The notes under the pieces are model-generated. The model saw nothing but the letters and a program-made list of their open reading frames with translations. It had not been told where the DNA came from and made no database searches. From contig JBFLZW010000083.1 of NCBI GenBank assembly GCA_040755755.1, forward strand, positions 14,724 through 78,723: a stretch of 64,000 nucleotides of DNA, written 5' to 3'. Both the position numbers and the translations under genes were made by a program. The DNA comes from a bacterium (GTDB taxonomy: Bacteria > SZUA-182 > DTGQ01). Within the stretch, counting starts at the first letter, position 1, and each line of letters opens with the position of its first letter. Below are positions 8,278 to 17,322 of this stretch, one piece after another.

Positions 8278-9273
8278 ATGAATTACTGCATCAGGTGTGT
8301 TCTTCCTTCTACCTTCCCCGGTGTTATCTTCGATAAGCAGGGTATTTGTCAGCATTGTCTGAGATACCGACCGCTCCAGCTCAGGCAGCAGATGGAGAAA
8401 TACCGCTTAAAATTCGCCGCTCTGATCAGAGAATATCAGGGCCGGAGCGACTATGACATCCTTGTGAGCTACAGCGGCGGCAAGGACAGCAGCTTTACCC
8501 TTGATCTTTTTAAGAATACTTTCGGTCTGAGGGTCCTGGCCTTCACTTTTGACAATGGCTTTATATCAAAAGCCGCCCTGGAAAATATCGGCAGGGTAGT
8601 GGAAAGCCTTGGTATTGACCATATCCTGGTTAAGCCAAGATTTGATCTGCTCACCAAGATCTTCGCCGCCGCAGCCAGAGAGGAGTTGTATGCCAGGAAG
8701 ACCCTGGAGAGGGCAAGTCCCATTTGTACTGCCTGCATCAGCTTTGTCAAGTTTATCGGCTTGCGGCTGGCCGTTGAGAAGGAAATCCCTTTTCAGGGGT
8801 TTGGCTGGTCGCCTGGCCAGGCTCCTATTCAATCCTCGGTGATGAAAGTTAACGCCGGTTTGGTGAGCATGACCCAGAAAGCTCTCCGAAGTCCATTAGG
8901 CACGATAGTCAGCCAGGAAGAGCTTGAGCCATACTTTCTGACCGAGAAACACTTCATCCGGGAAGCACATTTCCCCTGGAACATCCATCCCCTGGCCTTT
9001 CTGGAATACAGCGAGGAGAAGATTTTCCACCGGATAGAGGCTCTCGGCTGGCGAAAACCCGACGATACGGGAGCGCACTCCACCAATTGCCTGTTAAATT
9101 CCCTGGCTATCGAGAATCATAAGGAAAAGTATCACTTCCATCCCTATGCCTGGGAAACAGCCGGTCTTGTCCGATCGGGCGGAATGTCGCGGGCAGAGGG
9201 CCTTGCCAGGATTACCCGTCCGGAGCCGTCATCAATGGTTGAATTTGCCAAAAACCGTCTGCATCTGGCCTGA
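8278..9273 (+). CDS. N-acetyl-sugar amidotransferase-like PP-loop ATPase (WbpG/PseA type)
   Basis: Zinc-ribbon and PP-loop enzyme of the family that installs amidine groups on nucleotide sugars. The N-terminal zinc ribbon uses Cys4, Cys7, Cys24 and Cys27 (MNYCIRCVLP start typical of the family). The PP-loop SYSGGKDSS is at about residues 64-72. Family members normally need a glutamine amidotransferase (HisH/WbpH) partner, and none is seen here; the NadE-like neighbour does not supply a glutaminase. ATG 8278 is chosen by family N-terminus; a GTG at 8248 would overlap the previous stop by 4 bp and is the alternative. The product is probably an amidinated or amidated sugar. Confidence 0.78.
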   Translation: MNYCIRCVLPSTFPGVIFDKQGICQHCLRYRPLQLRQQMEKYRLKFAALIREYQGRSDYDILVSYSGGKDSSFTLDLFKNTFGLRVLAFTFDNGFISKAALENIGRVVESLGIDHILVKPRFDLLTKIFAAAAREELYARKTLERASPICTACISFVKFIGLRLAVEKEIPFQGFGWSPGQAPIQSSVMKVNAGLVSMTQKALRSPLGTIVSQEELEPYFLTEKHFIREAHFPWNIHPLAFLEYSEEKIFHRIEALGWRKPDDTGAHSTNCLLNSLAIENHKEKYHFHPYAWETAGLVRSGGMSRAEGLARITRPEPSSMVEFAKNRLHLA

Positions 9274-9294
9274 AAACAGCCACGGGAGTATATC

Positions 9295-10128
9295 ATGAGT
9301 AGCCTGAAAAGTACCGAGTTACTTGCCTTTCTTGTATGTCCCCTGTGCAAAAGAGATTTAGCTGAATTCGGCAGTAAATTGAAGTGTACGTATTGTGCCA
9401 GGGAATATGGAATTAGAAACGGTATACCCTTGCTGTATCCTGATACGATAGATTTTGAACACTTACGAGAAGAAGAAAACCTGGCAAAGATGATGAAAAA
9501 TCTATCGTTCAGTAAAAAAGATCAGACCAGTTTGATACAGTGGGAAAAATCTAAACAGGAATTTTGGGATATGGTGCAAGGTAATATAGGACAGCCTCCC
9601 AAAGCTTTTATTAATATCGGATGTGGTTATGATAACTCTTTTAGTATTTTAGAAAAAAATGGATATATGTTCATTAACTTCGATATCGTTTACGATATGC
9701 TCTATGACCTCCAAACTCAACATGGGTCAAAATTCTGTGTTGCCGGAGATATTAATTACCTGCCCTTTCGGAAACATTCCTTTGATTATGTTGTTTCCAT
9801 CGATGTCATACACCATGAATATGATAAAGCAGAGGCTTTACTCAGGTCCTTTCATGAGCTACTAAAACCCGGCGGCATTCTATTCCTGGAAGATCCAAAT
9901 GCCTGGGGTATGTTTCAATTTATAAAATCAGCATTTCTTCCCAGACCCCTATACAGGTCTTTGCGATCTTGGTACCACAAATTAAAAAATCCTCATAAAA
10001 AACCGGCAGATTATGAATATGCCTTAAGCATATGGGCTGCCAGGAGGATGTTGAAAGATTTAAGCTTCACAAATATAACAGCTTATTCAAACAATGCCTA
10101 TCCCGAATGGCTCTTACATAAGAATTAG
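9295..10128 (+). CDS. SAM-dependent methyltransferase with N-terminal Trm112-like zinc ribbon
   Basis: Class I methyltransferase. Residues 9-45 form a Trm112-like zinc ribbon with Cys15, Cys18, Cys31 and Cys34 (CPLCKRDL ... CTYC). The SAM-binding glycine motif INIGCGYDNSF is near residue 105, followed by FDYVVSIDVIHH and a LKPGGILFLEDP motif typical of methyltransferase type 11. Length is 277 residues. It sits 21 bp after the PP-loop gene and is probably the last gene of the ACP cassette. It is noticeably more AT-rich than the upstream genes. The acceptor is probably a sugar or lipid intermediate. Confidence 0.8.
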   Translation: MSSLKSTELLAFLVCPLCKRDLAEFGSKLKCTYCAREYGIRNGIPLLYPDTIDFEHLREEENLAKMMKNLSFSKKDQTSLIQWEKSKQEFWDMVQGNIGQPPKAFINIGCGYDNSFSILEKNGYMFINFDIVYDMLYDLQTQHGSKFCVAGDINYLPFRKHSFDYVVSIDVIHHEYDKAEALLRSFHELLKPGGILFLEDPNAWGMFQFIKSAFLPRPLYRSLRSWYHKLKNPHKKPADYEYALSIWAARRMLKDLSFTNITAYSNNAYPEWLLHKN

Positions 10129-10135
10129 TAATTTT

Positions 10136-10310
10136 CCCGCAGAGACGCTGAGACGCAGAGGATATCATTGAAAAGTAAAAGTAAAATAAGTTCCTCCTTG
10201 TGCTTTTTTACTTTTTGCTTGCTTCCATGCCGTTGACACATCGGGATATCCCGACTTTCATCAGGCCCTTGCCGGATTGGTTGCTCTCTGCGCCTCTGCG
10301 TCTCTGCGGG
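10136..10310. repeat. Inverted repeat flanking a 175-bp intergenic element
   Basis: The left arm at 10136-10161 (CCCGCAGAGACGCTGAGACG followed by CAGAGG) and the right arm at 10284-10310 (CTCTGCGCCTCTGCGTCTCT followed by GCGGG) are near reverse complements enclosing about 120 bp. It belongs to the same CTCTG-rich dispersed repeat type seen at 32180, 42560, 48155 and 57803. The remaining gap from 10311 to 10548 has no supported gene. Confidence 0.75.
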
Positions 10311-10548
10311 AGATCGTTTTCCCCTGTGCGCTTTGTGTTCTCTCTATATTATAAGCTTAGCTTATGTAAGTGCCATTCTGCCTATCCCTGCATAGGACCT
10401 TTCGGCTTACGGGTGTATAAAATGGCTGACAGAATTGAATGGATAAAAAAATACCACAACTACCATTACATGCTCAGTGCAGTGAAAGAAACGGAGTAAT
10501 TGATCAACCTGTCCATGAACCTGGAAAGGAGAAGAAGGAGATATATTC

Positions 10549-11757
10549 ATGCCGCGATCTTTGTTACCGCAGGATTACACTGTCAATGGTGGAGTTCTGT
10601 TCGAAGATTTTGAAAATTTCGGTGAATGGACCCCAATAGGATCAGGGGGAACCCTCGAGGCAAACCTGAATCAGCATCGAACCGGCACCCAGTCACTGAA
10701 ATTGAACGTAACGACAACTGGATCATGGATCATGGCTCGAAAGATTTTTCCCTCAGCAACGGATTTCCGAAGCGCAAGCAGCAGGATGCATTTCTGGTTT
10801 TACTGTCATACCGATCCATCAGTAACCCTGCAGGAAGTCCTGGTTCAGTTTACCTCTACATCTGACCTCAGCAAAAGTTTCAACTTATCGCTCTGCTCAT
10901 CAGATTTACATACCGGCTGGAACCACCTTGTTGTCCCACGGGATAGATGGCTTAACGTCAATAATGAATCCTGGGCTGCGATCATCAGGATGTATTTCAA
11001 ACTGGTTGCCAAATCCGGTCAGACAGTCAGCATTTCCGTTGATGAGCTCCGCCATTCTACCGAGCAGTTACCCCGCTGTGTTATCAGTTTCGATGATGGA
11101 CACCTCTCAGCCTATACCGAAGGGTACAGCTATATGAATTCAAGAGGAGTGCGGGGAACGATGTATATCATACCCGCGATGGTTGGCAGTGAAAATTATA
11201 TGACCCTCGAGCACCTTGATATCATGAATGCGGCAGGATGGGCTTTAGCTAATCATTCCTATAATCACCCTGGAGCTCCTCTCTATCTGACTGGATTATC
11301 TCAATCGCAAATAGAGAATGAAATTCAGCAGTGCACTGCCTGGCTTATCAACCACGGGTATTTGCGGGCAGCTTATCATGTAGCCTATCCCGGAGGAGCA
11401 TGGAACAGTGATGTTTTTGCTGCTCTCAATGCTACAGGGATGCTGACGGGAAGAACAACATGGGCCATACTTCAATATATTCCGGTGGATGATTTTAAAC
11501 TTTTAAAGAGTAAGTCTCTTGACATCGGGACAACCCTGGCAGCAGCCAAGGATTGGCTCGATAAAGCGATTACTCAGCAATCGACCGTATTTTTCCATGG
11601 TCACGTTCTCACTTCAACGGCTGGACTCAATGCCTGGGCAATTGCTGATTTTCAGGCATTAATTGATTATATTGTAGCCCGCAATATATCCTGCCTCACG
11701 ATTGATGAATGGTATGAGGGACTGACCAATCCACGGTATAGATCATCCGCGCTCTAA
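10549..11757 (+). CDS. Polysaccharide deacetylase with N-terminal carbohydrate-binding-like domain
   Basis: NodB-fold carbohydrate esterase that removes acetyl groups from amino sugars. Residues 1-175 form a beta-sandwich resembling a carbohydrate-binding module (LFEDFENFGEW ... GTQSLKLNV). The NodB domain follows with metal-site motif FDDGH near residues 181-185, HSYNH at about 236-240 and AYPGGAWN near 283. Length is 402 residues. There is no signal peptide or membrane helix, which is unusual for this class. The start is fixed by AAGGAGATATA at 10535-10545. It stands alone between two intergenic repeats; it could modify the finished glycan if exported by another route. Confidence 0.83.
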   Translation: MPRSLLPQDYTVNGGVLFEDFENFGEWTPIGSGGTLEANLNQHRTGTQSLKLNVTTTGSWIMARKIFPSATDFRSASSRMHFWFYCHTDPSVTLQEVLVQFTSTSDLSKSFNLSLCSSDLHTGWNHLVVPRDRWLNVNNESWAAIIRMYFKLVAKSGQTVSISVDELRHSTEQLPRCVISFDDGHLSAYTEGYSYMNSRGVRGTMYIIPAMVGSENYMTLEHLDIMNAAGWALANHSYNHPGAPLYLTGLSQSQIENEIQQCTAWLINHGYLRAAYHVAYPGGAWNSDVFAALNATGMLTGRTTWAILQYIPVDDFKLLKSKSLDIGTTLAAAKDWLDKAITQQSTVFFHGHVLTSTAGLNAWAIADFQALIDYIVARNISCLTIDEWYEGLTNPRYRSSAL

Positions 11758-11761
11758 TCCA

Positions 11762-11829
<68 letters not shown>

Positions 11830-11862
11830 ATAAAAGTATAATACTCACCCGTCGTTAGCATA

Positions 11863-13329
11863 ATGTCTCTCAGACAATCTGCCATCCTTGGCGTCAAGTG
11901 GGAAAGTTTTTCTAAAGCCACGGTTATTGGCATTGAATTCCTTCGGCTGGCTGTTCTTACCCGCATGTTGAGCCCGGCAGACTTTGGCCTGAAGACCATG
12001 ATCATGGTTGCCATCGGGTTTGCTCAATCCTTCGAAGACTTGGGTATCAGTAACGCTGTTATCTACCGCCAGGATGTAACCCATCATCATCTCTCCAGCA
12101 TTTACTGGCTCAACCTGATAGCCGGAATAGCTCTGTTTATCTTTGTCTGGGCGGCCACGCCACTGCTGGTCCTGCTGTTCAACGAACCGCGGCTGGCGGT
12201 TTTATTACCGTGGGAGGCGCTGGTCTTTATCATTACTCCTCTTGGACGGCAATTCCAGACCTTGATGCAAAAAGAGTTGCAATTCGATCGCCTGGCCAAG
12301 GTCGAACTGGCCTCAGCTATCGTGAGTGCTGTGGTGGCAATTTTCTTAGCCAGATTCGGTTGCGGGGTATTTTCGCTCATCTGGGGGGAAATATCCCTGG
12401 CTGCTTCAAAGGCAGTGCTGTCAGCCTGGCTCTCCTGGAATATCTGGCGGCCAGAGCTTCACTTTCAGAGGAGTGATTTACAGGGCTATCTCAGCTTTGG
12501 CATCTACCAGATGGGAGAGCGGGGCATGGATTACCTTTCGGTTAATGCGGATTATCTGGTGGTCGGACGATTCCTGGGGTCTAAGATCCTGGGAACCTAC
12601 ATGCTGGCTTACCGGCTGGTGGCTCTGCCTATTGCCAAAATCAACCCGATTGTAACCAGCGTGGCTTTCCCGGTCTTTGCCAGGAAGCAGTCGGATAATG
12701 CCACCCTGCGCCGTGGATACCTTGAAATGATCAAGTTACTTGCTCTTACTGTCTTCCCGATTCTCATCGGCCTCGGGATAGCAGCACCGCTTGTTGTACC
12801 GTTGTTTTTCGGTGCGGGCTGGGCAGCGGCAATCCCTCTTGTTCAGATCATGGTTCTCCTCGGAATTTTGAAGACCATGATGAATCCGTCAATATCAATA
12901 CTCTGGGCCAAGGGACGAACGGATATCGGATTTCTGTGGTACGCCTCCGTGGCTCTTATCAACGTCATGGTATTTTGGTCTGTTGTTCAATACCAGGGGG
13001 CTTATGGGGTGGCCTGGAGTCAGGTCATCCTTTATATCGCCTACTTCATATTTTTCGGATCAGTTGTTTTACGATTCGTCATCGGGCTTACCTGGTCAGA
13101 GTATCTCCTGGCCATAGCCTGGCCAGCAATAATGAGCATGATTATGGGAGGAATTGTTCTCGCCGCTTATGTCTTCCTGGCCAGACTGCCTATTGACAAG
13201 CCTTGCTTTTTGCTTGGCCTTACCATAACAGGAGCGATCGCCTACGGGCCGGCAGTAATCATGCTGGAACGTAAATTTTTACTCGAGATATGGAGTCTTA
13301 TAATCAAAAAGAAACAGGTTACTGCTTGA
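11863..13329 (+). CDS. Wzx-type polysaccharide flippase (MOP superfamily, WzxC-like)
   Basis: Polytopic inner-membrane protein that flips lipid-linked repeat units to the periplasm for polymerisation. The 488 residues carry about 12-14 hydrophobic segments. The N-terminal sequence SAILGVKWESFSKATVIGIE and RMLSPADFGLKTMIMV match the colanic-acid exporter branch. It is followed by the pyruvyltransferase and polymerase genes, so flippase and polymerase lie close together, as in Wzy-dependent loci. No strong ribosome site precedes the ATG. Substrate is inferred to be the repeat unit built by the surrounding enzymes. Confidence 0.9.
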   Translation: MSLRQSAILGVKWESFSKATVIGIEFLRLAVLTRMLSPADFGLKTMIMVAIGFAQSFEDLGISNAVIYRQDVTHHHLSSIYWLNLIAGIALFIFVWAATPLLVLLFNEPRLAVLLPWEALVFIITPLGRQFQTLMQKELQFDRLAKVELASAIVSAVVAIFLARFGCGVFSLIWGEISLAASKAVLSAWLSWNIWRPELHFQRSDLQGYLSFGIYQMGERGMDYLSVNADYLVVGRFLGSKILGTYMLAYRLVALPIAKINPIVTSVAFPVFARKQSDNATLRRGYLEMIKLLALTVFPILIGLGIAAPLVVPLFFGAGWAAAIPLVQIMVLLGILKTMMNPSISILWAKGRTDIGFLWYASVALINVMVFWSVVQYQGAYGVAWSQVILYIAYFIFFGSVVLRFVIGLTWSEYLLAIAWPAIMSMIMGGIVLAAYVFLARLPIDKPCFLLGLTITGAIAYGPAVIMLERKFLLEIWSLIIKKKQVTA

Positions 13330-13358
13330 CGGGTTATGAATCAAGGGAGTACGACACT

Positions 13359-14612
13359 ATGAACATCCTGATCATTGAGGCTTATACCGATGCTAACGTT
13401 GGATCTTCGGCCCTGGTAGAAAATTCCATCAGGATCTGTCAGATGAGGTTTCCCGGCAGCAAGATTCAGGTTATGGCCCATCATCCCCAATCCCTGGAGA
13501 ATATGCATGGCTGTAAGGCTGTTCAAGATGTCTATGATTACCCCTTGCTTCAACCCAGAGGGAAGCAGGTAATCTGGCTTATCAGGCAGTTAATCTGTAT
13601 GGCTTTGGCCTGGAAGATGGCAAAAAAACGGGAATGTACATTGAGGGTTCCCGGTAAAATTCCCCAGTGGAACCTGGAAAGCTTTTTCTGGGCTGACCTG
13701 ATTATCAGTATTGGTGCTGAAAGATTAAATGACAAGTTTTATAAGGGCATTCCCTTTTCCGTGTTTACCTATCTGCTGTGCAAGCGCATGGGTAAAAGGG
13801 TGGTGCTGTTCCCTCAGACCATCGGGCCATTTTTTTTCATCTGGTCCAGGATAATCATAATCAAGGCTCTTCGGGCGGTGGACCAGATTTATGTGCGCGA
13901 TGAAGAGTCCTATCGAATTGTGACCGGACAGCTCGGTATTGACTCAGCTAAAGTGATCCGTTCACCGGATATGGCGATACTCCAGACACCGATTCAACCG
14001 GCCAGGGCAAGAAAATTAATAAGCCTGAAGTCTGAGGAGAAAGTGGTAGGCATCTCGGCCCTTCGCTGGAACTATTTCAAAAACAAGGCAGAAACTCCTT
14101 ATGCCAGTTATCAATCGTATCGGCGGGAAATGGCTCACCTCGCGGATGAGCTGATTGACAGATACCGGATCAGGATCATATTTTTCCCCACCAACTTTCA
14201 AGTTCACGGCTGCCGGGAGGATGACGTCAAGACTGCCGAAGAGATCTATCATCTGATGCTCCATAAAGAAAGGGCCATGATTATCCGCAGGCTTCCCTCA
14301 CCGGCCGAACTCCAGGGAATGCTGGGATGCTGTGAAATAAATATTACCACCCGGATGCATGCCTGCATTCTTTCCACCTGTGCCTATGTACCGACTATTT
14401 CCGTAAATTACCTCTTTAAGATCAAAGAGTATATGGAATCGCTGGGCTTGGGTGCTTTCTCCATCGATATTGAGGACTTTCACGCAGAGGCAGTGCTCCC
14501 TCTGTTTGATCGGTTATGGGGAGAGAGGGAGTCCTGGCGGCGGCACCTTACGGCTGCTGTAGCCCATAAGCGCAGCCTGCTGATGCAGGCGATGGAAGCT
14601 CTCGAAGCCTGA
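13359..14612 (+). CDS. Polysaccharide pyruvyl transferase family protein
   Basis: WcaK/CsaB-type enzyme that transfers pyruvate from phosphoenolpyruvate to a sugar to form a ketal. The N-terminus NILIIEAYTDANVGSSALVE and the central FPQTIGPF motif with YVRDEESY are family hallmarks; a C-terminal TRMHACIL motif is also present. The 417-residue length is usual. ATG 13359 has GGGAGT upstream and places the first beta strand at the N-terminus; an in-frame ATG at 13290 lies inside the flippase gene. It probably pyruvylates the repeat unit, giving the polymer negative charge. Confidence 0.87.
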   Translation: MNILIIEAYTDANVGSSALVENSIRICQMRFPGSKIQVMAHHPQSLENMHGCKAVQDVYDYPLLQPRGKQVIWLIRQLICMALAWKMAKKRECTLRVPGKIPQWNLESFFWADLIISIGAERLNDKFYKGIPFSVFTYLLCKRMGKRVVLFPQTIGPFFFIWSRIIIIKALRAVDQIYVRDEESYRIVTGQLGIDSAKVIRSPDMAILQTPIQPARARKLISLKSEEKVVGISALRWNYFKNKAETPYASYQSYRREMAHLADELIDRYRIRIIFFPTNFQVHGCREDDVKTAEEIYHLMLHKERAMIIRRLPSPAELQGMLGCCEINITTRMHACILSTCAYVPTISVNYLFKIKEYMESLGLGAFSIDIEDFHAEAVLPLFDRLWGERESWRRHLTAAVAHKRSLLMQAMEALEA

Positions 14613-14644
14613 GACAACTTCACAGGATGCGGAAAGCTTGAGTC

Positions 14645-16030
14645 GTGTCAATCAATATAGTTAGCCTTACTTTCCTCCTGAACGCTCTCCTGATCGGCTT
14701 TATTGGACTCATTCTCCTGGTAAAATACTGGGAATGGCTTCCGGTAATCCTCTTACCCCTCATATGGTATCTGCCGGGTTTGACCACTCCGGGGGGACTG
14801 CTGGAACGCGTTCGAATTGTCCGATGGTTCATTGTCCTGGTTATTCCTTTCCTGGTATTGATCCAGGCAGGTAAAAATATCGTGTCAAGGAAGCCCCTGA
14901 GGGTGCCGGTAATTAAAGAGCCCTTGCTTGCACTGATAGTACTCGCAGTATTGTCTGCATTGATAAACGCCAGCGGCTTTCTGAATCTGATGGCATATTT
15001 TACGACGTGCCTGCCATATCCTCTGCTCTTCATCATCTTAGTGAATATGAGTCTATCAGATACTATTGTTATCTGGTTTACGGGAATCTTTCTTTTCCTT
15101 GCATTTATCCAGGTCCCCGAAATTATTTCACGATATCTGATTTTTGGTATTATTGGGGACAGGATTTCTCTGACCCTTGGCATCTATGGCCATTATAATA
15201 TAGGTATCTTTTCCATTTATGCAGTGGCATTGATCGTTGCCCACGCTCTTACTACCAGAATCAGAGTCTTCCATCTCATCGCCTGCATGCTCCTCCTGAT
15301 TTGTTCCCTTATCGGTGAAATCAAGGCAATGGTTATCATGGTGCCGGTAATAATCACTGCCGTAGTCCTGGCACATTTGTACAAGCAGTCTTCCCAGGGC
15401 AGTGACATCGGTGGACATGTGAGTAAATTGCTGATTGGTATTCTTGTCATCCTTCTTATACTTCCTGTCTACCAGAACTGGGGAAAGGTTCAAAAAGGCA
15501 ATCAGGATACCTTAACGGTCTTCTATCACCATGCATTACAACTTACTTCAGGAAATCAGTCATTAACAAGAAAAGATATCTACAAAGTTAACAGAATCGG
15601 CATCCTGGTGCAGGTTTGGGATGTGGTAAAGCATAGGTTGCTGAATTTAATGTTCGGATTCGGACCCGGCAGCAGCCTGGGAGGGCAGTTTTTCAACTCC
15701 CCGGGCAGGTTTCTTTCTCTCCTGAAGCTGCCGAAATGGATGGTGCTGCCTCAAATTCCTTCAACCGTGGGGGATATCGGTATCATCGGTCTATTGATTC
15801 ACTTGTGGATTTTTGTCCGCCTTTTTCAATCCCTGCTCGCAGCTCATCTGAAAGCCGAGAGCGTGCTCCATAAGACACTGTTTGCCGCTTTATTTGGAAT
15901 CTGGGTATTTTATGCAGTACTCGGGCCTCTCTATAATATCGTGTGGAGGAGTGATATCGCCTCATATATTTTCTATTTTTACATGGCTGTCGCCTGCACC
16001 CGAGCAAGCCAAAATACTCCCCTGCCATGA
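14645..16030 (+). CDS. O-antigen polymerase/ligase-like membrane protein (Wzy candidate)
   Basis: Integral membrane protein with roughly ten or more hydrophobic helices and a large central hydrophilic loop (residues about 280-370, containing GNQSLTRKDIYKVNRIGI), which is the layout of Wzy polymerases and WaaL ligases. FGFGPGSSLGG in that loop resembles the conserved periplasmic GxGPG segment of the family. The start is GTG 14645 preceded by GCGGAAAG; the stop overlaps the next start by 4 bp. Sequence conservation in this family is low, so polymerase versus ligase is inferred from the neighbouring flippase and chain-length genes. Confidence 0.75.
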   Translation: MSINIVSLTFLLNALLIGFIGLILLVKYWEWLPVILLPLIWYLPGLTTPGGLLERVRIVRWFIVLVIPFLVLIQAGKNIVSRKPLRVPVIKEPLLALIVLAVLSALINASGFLNLMAYFTTCLPYPLLFIILVNMSLSDTIVIWFTGIFLFLAFIQVPEIISRYLIFGIIGDRISLTLGIYGHYNIGIFSIYAVALIVAHALTTRIRVFHLIACMLLLICSLIGEIKAMVIMVPVIITAVVLAHLYKQSSQGSDIGGHVSKLLIGILVILLILPVYQNWGKVQKGNQDTLTVFYHHALQLTSGNQSLTRKDIYKVNRIGILVQVWDVVKHRLLNLMFGFGPGSSLGGQFFNSPGRFLSLLKLPKWMVLPQIPSTVGDIGIIGLLIHLWIFVRLFQSLLAAHLKAESVLHKTLFAALFGIWVFYAVLGPLYNIVWRSDIASYIFYFYMAVACTRASQNTPLP

Positions 16031-17274
16031 AGATACTTTTTGCCAATACAAGGCACTTTTCGGGTGGAGGGGACAGCACTTACACCTTCAATCTGGCACA
16101 GTTATTAAGGGAGAGAGGGCATGAGGTGGCTTTCTTCGCCATGCAGGACCCCAGGAATGTTGCGGATATCAATAGTGACCTTTTTGTCAGTTACATCGAC
16201 TTCAAGGAGCTTAACCGGAAAAAGAATCTGTACAATGGCCTCAGAACATTAGGCCGTGTCATTTACTCCCGTGAGGCACGAAAGAATTTCAGCCGAATTC
16301 TTGATCGCGTCCAGCCAGACGTGGTGCATGTACAAAATATCCATGCCCATATTACTCCATCGATTATTTTTGAAGCCGGACAGCGGAAAATACCGGTGGT
16401 TTGGACCCTGCATGACTACAAAATGATTTGTCCAAATACCCATTTTCGGATAGATGCTACCAATGAGATATGTGAAGCCTGCGGGAAGAGTGCATTTTTT
16501 CATGCTGTGGTGAAAAGGTGTAAAAAGAGATCTTTTTTGGCCAGCAGCATGGCGGCCATTGAGGCTTATATTCATCGGCTCATGAGAGTGCAAGCGAAAG
16601 TGGATTACTTTCTCTCACCGAGTGCCTTTCTCCGAAATAAACTCATCGATCGGGGGATATCTCAGAGGAAAGTGAAGCATCTTCCCCTGTTCATACCGGA
16701 TACGTCCTTTCATCATAATAAGGAAAAGGATGAAGGATACATCCTTTTCCTCGGAAGGCTCACTCCGCTCAAGGGGATATATCCTCTCCTGGCGGCATGC
16801 CAAAAAGCTCCGCAAGCGCATCTTGTTATAGCAGGCATGGTTGAGGAACCACTCGCGAGCCAGTTGCCGAAGCTGCTCTCCCCGAACGCTGAATACGTGG
16901 GTATGAAACAGGGAGAAGATCTGCATCGCCTGCTTGCCGGAGCACGGGCCGTAATTCTTCCTTCCCTGTGGTACGAGAACCAGCCGTTCAGTATTACCGA
17001 AGCCTTCGCAGCCGGGAAACCGGTCATTGCCTCGGACCTGGGAGGAATGACCGAACTGGTTAACAACAGCCAGGGCGGTATCCTGGTTTCTCCAGGTGAT
17101 GTAGATGATTTGGCAGAAGCCATGCGATGGATCACTGCACATCCGAAAGAGGCACGTCAGATGGGGAAGAAGGCTCAGGAATATGCCTGTAATACTCATT
17201 CTTCAGACATACATTATCGGAAATTACTGCAAATCTATCAACAGACCATAGAAGAAAAGTATTCCACTGCTTAA
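16027..17274 (+). CDS. Glycosyltransferase family 4
   Basis: GT-B fold retaining glycosyltransferase that adds a sugar to the lipid-linked repeat unit at the cytoplasmic face. The N-terminal acceptor domain has FSGGGDSTYTFNLAQLL. The C-terminal nucleotide-sugar domain has FLGRLTPLKGI, the EX7E motif in ENQPFSITEAFAAGKPVIAS and a GGMTELV loop. A cysteine-rich stretch near residues 135-170 (CPNTH, CEACG, CKKRS) occurs in a subset of this family. The 415-residue length is normal. Translation is coupled to the polymerase by an ATGA overlap. Confidence 0.88.
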   Translation: MKILFANTRHFSGGGDSTYTFNLAQLLRERGHEVAFFAMQDPRNVADINSDLFVSYIDFKELNRKKNLYNGLRTLGRVIYSREARKNFSRILDRVQPDVVHVQNIHAHITPSIIFEAGQRKIPVVWTLHDYKMICPNTHFRIDATNEICEACGKSAFFHAVVKRCKKRSFLASSMAAIEAYIHRLMRVQAKVDYFLSPSAFLRNKLIDRGISQRKVKHLPLFIPDTSFHHNKEKDEGYILFLGRLTPLKGIYPLLAACQKAPQAHLVIAGMVEEPLASQLPKLLSPNAEYVGMKQGEDLHRLLAGARAVILPSLWYENQPFSITEAFAAGKPVIASDLGGMTELVNNSQGGILVSPGDVDDLAEAMRWITAHPKEARQMGKKAQEYACNTHSSDIHYRKLLQIYQQTIEEKYSTA

Positions 17275-17322
17275 GGATTACTCATTGTTGGTAATGAGTT
17301 ATTGAGAGATAGGAGGGAGTTC

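Noticed and set aside
10200-10499. 99-codon open frame in the repeat element
   Set aside because: It runs through the inverted repeat and has no ribosome site or recognisable sequence.
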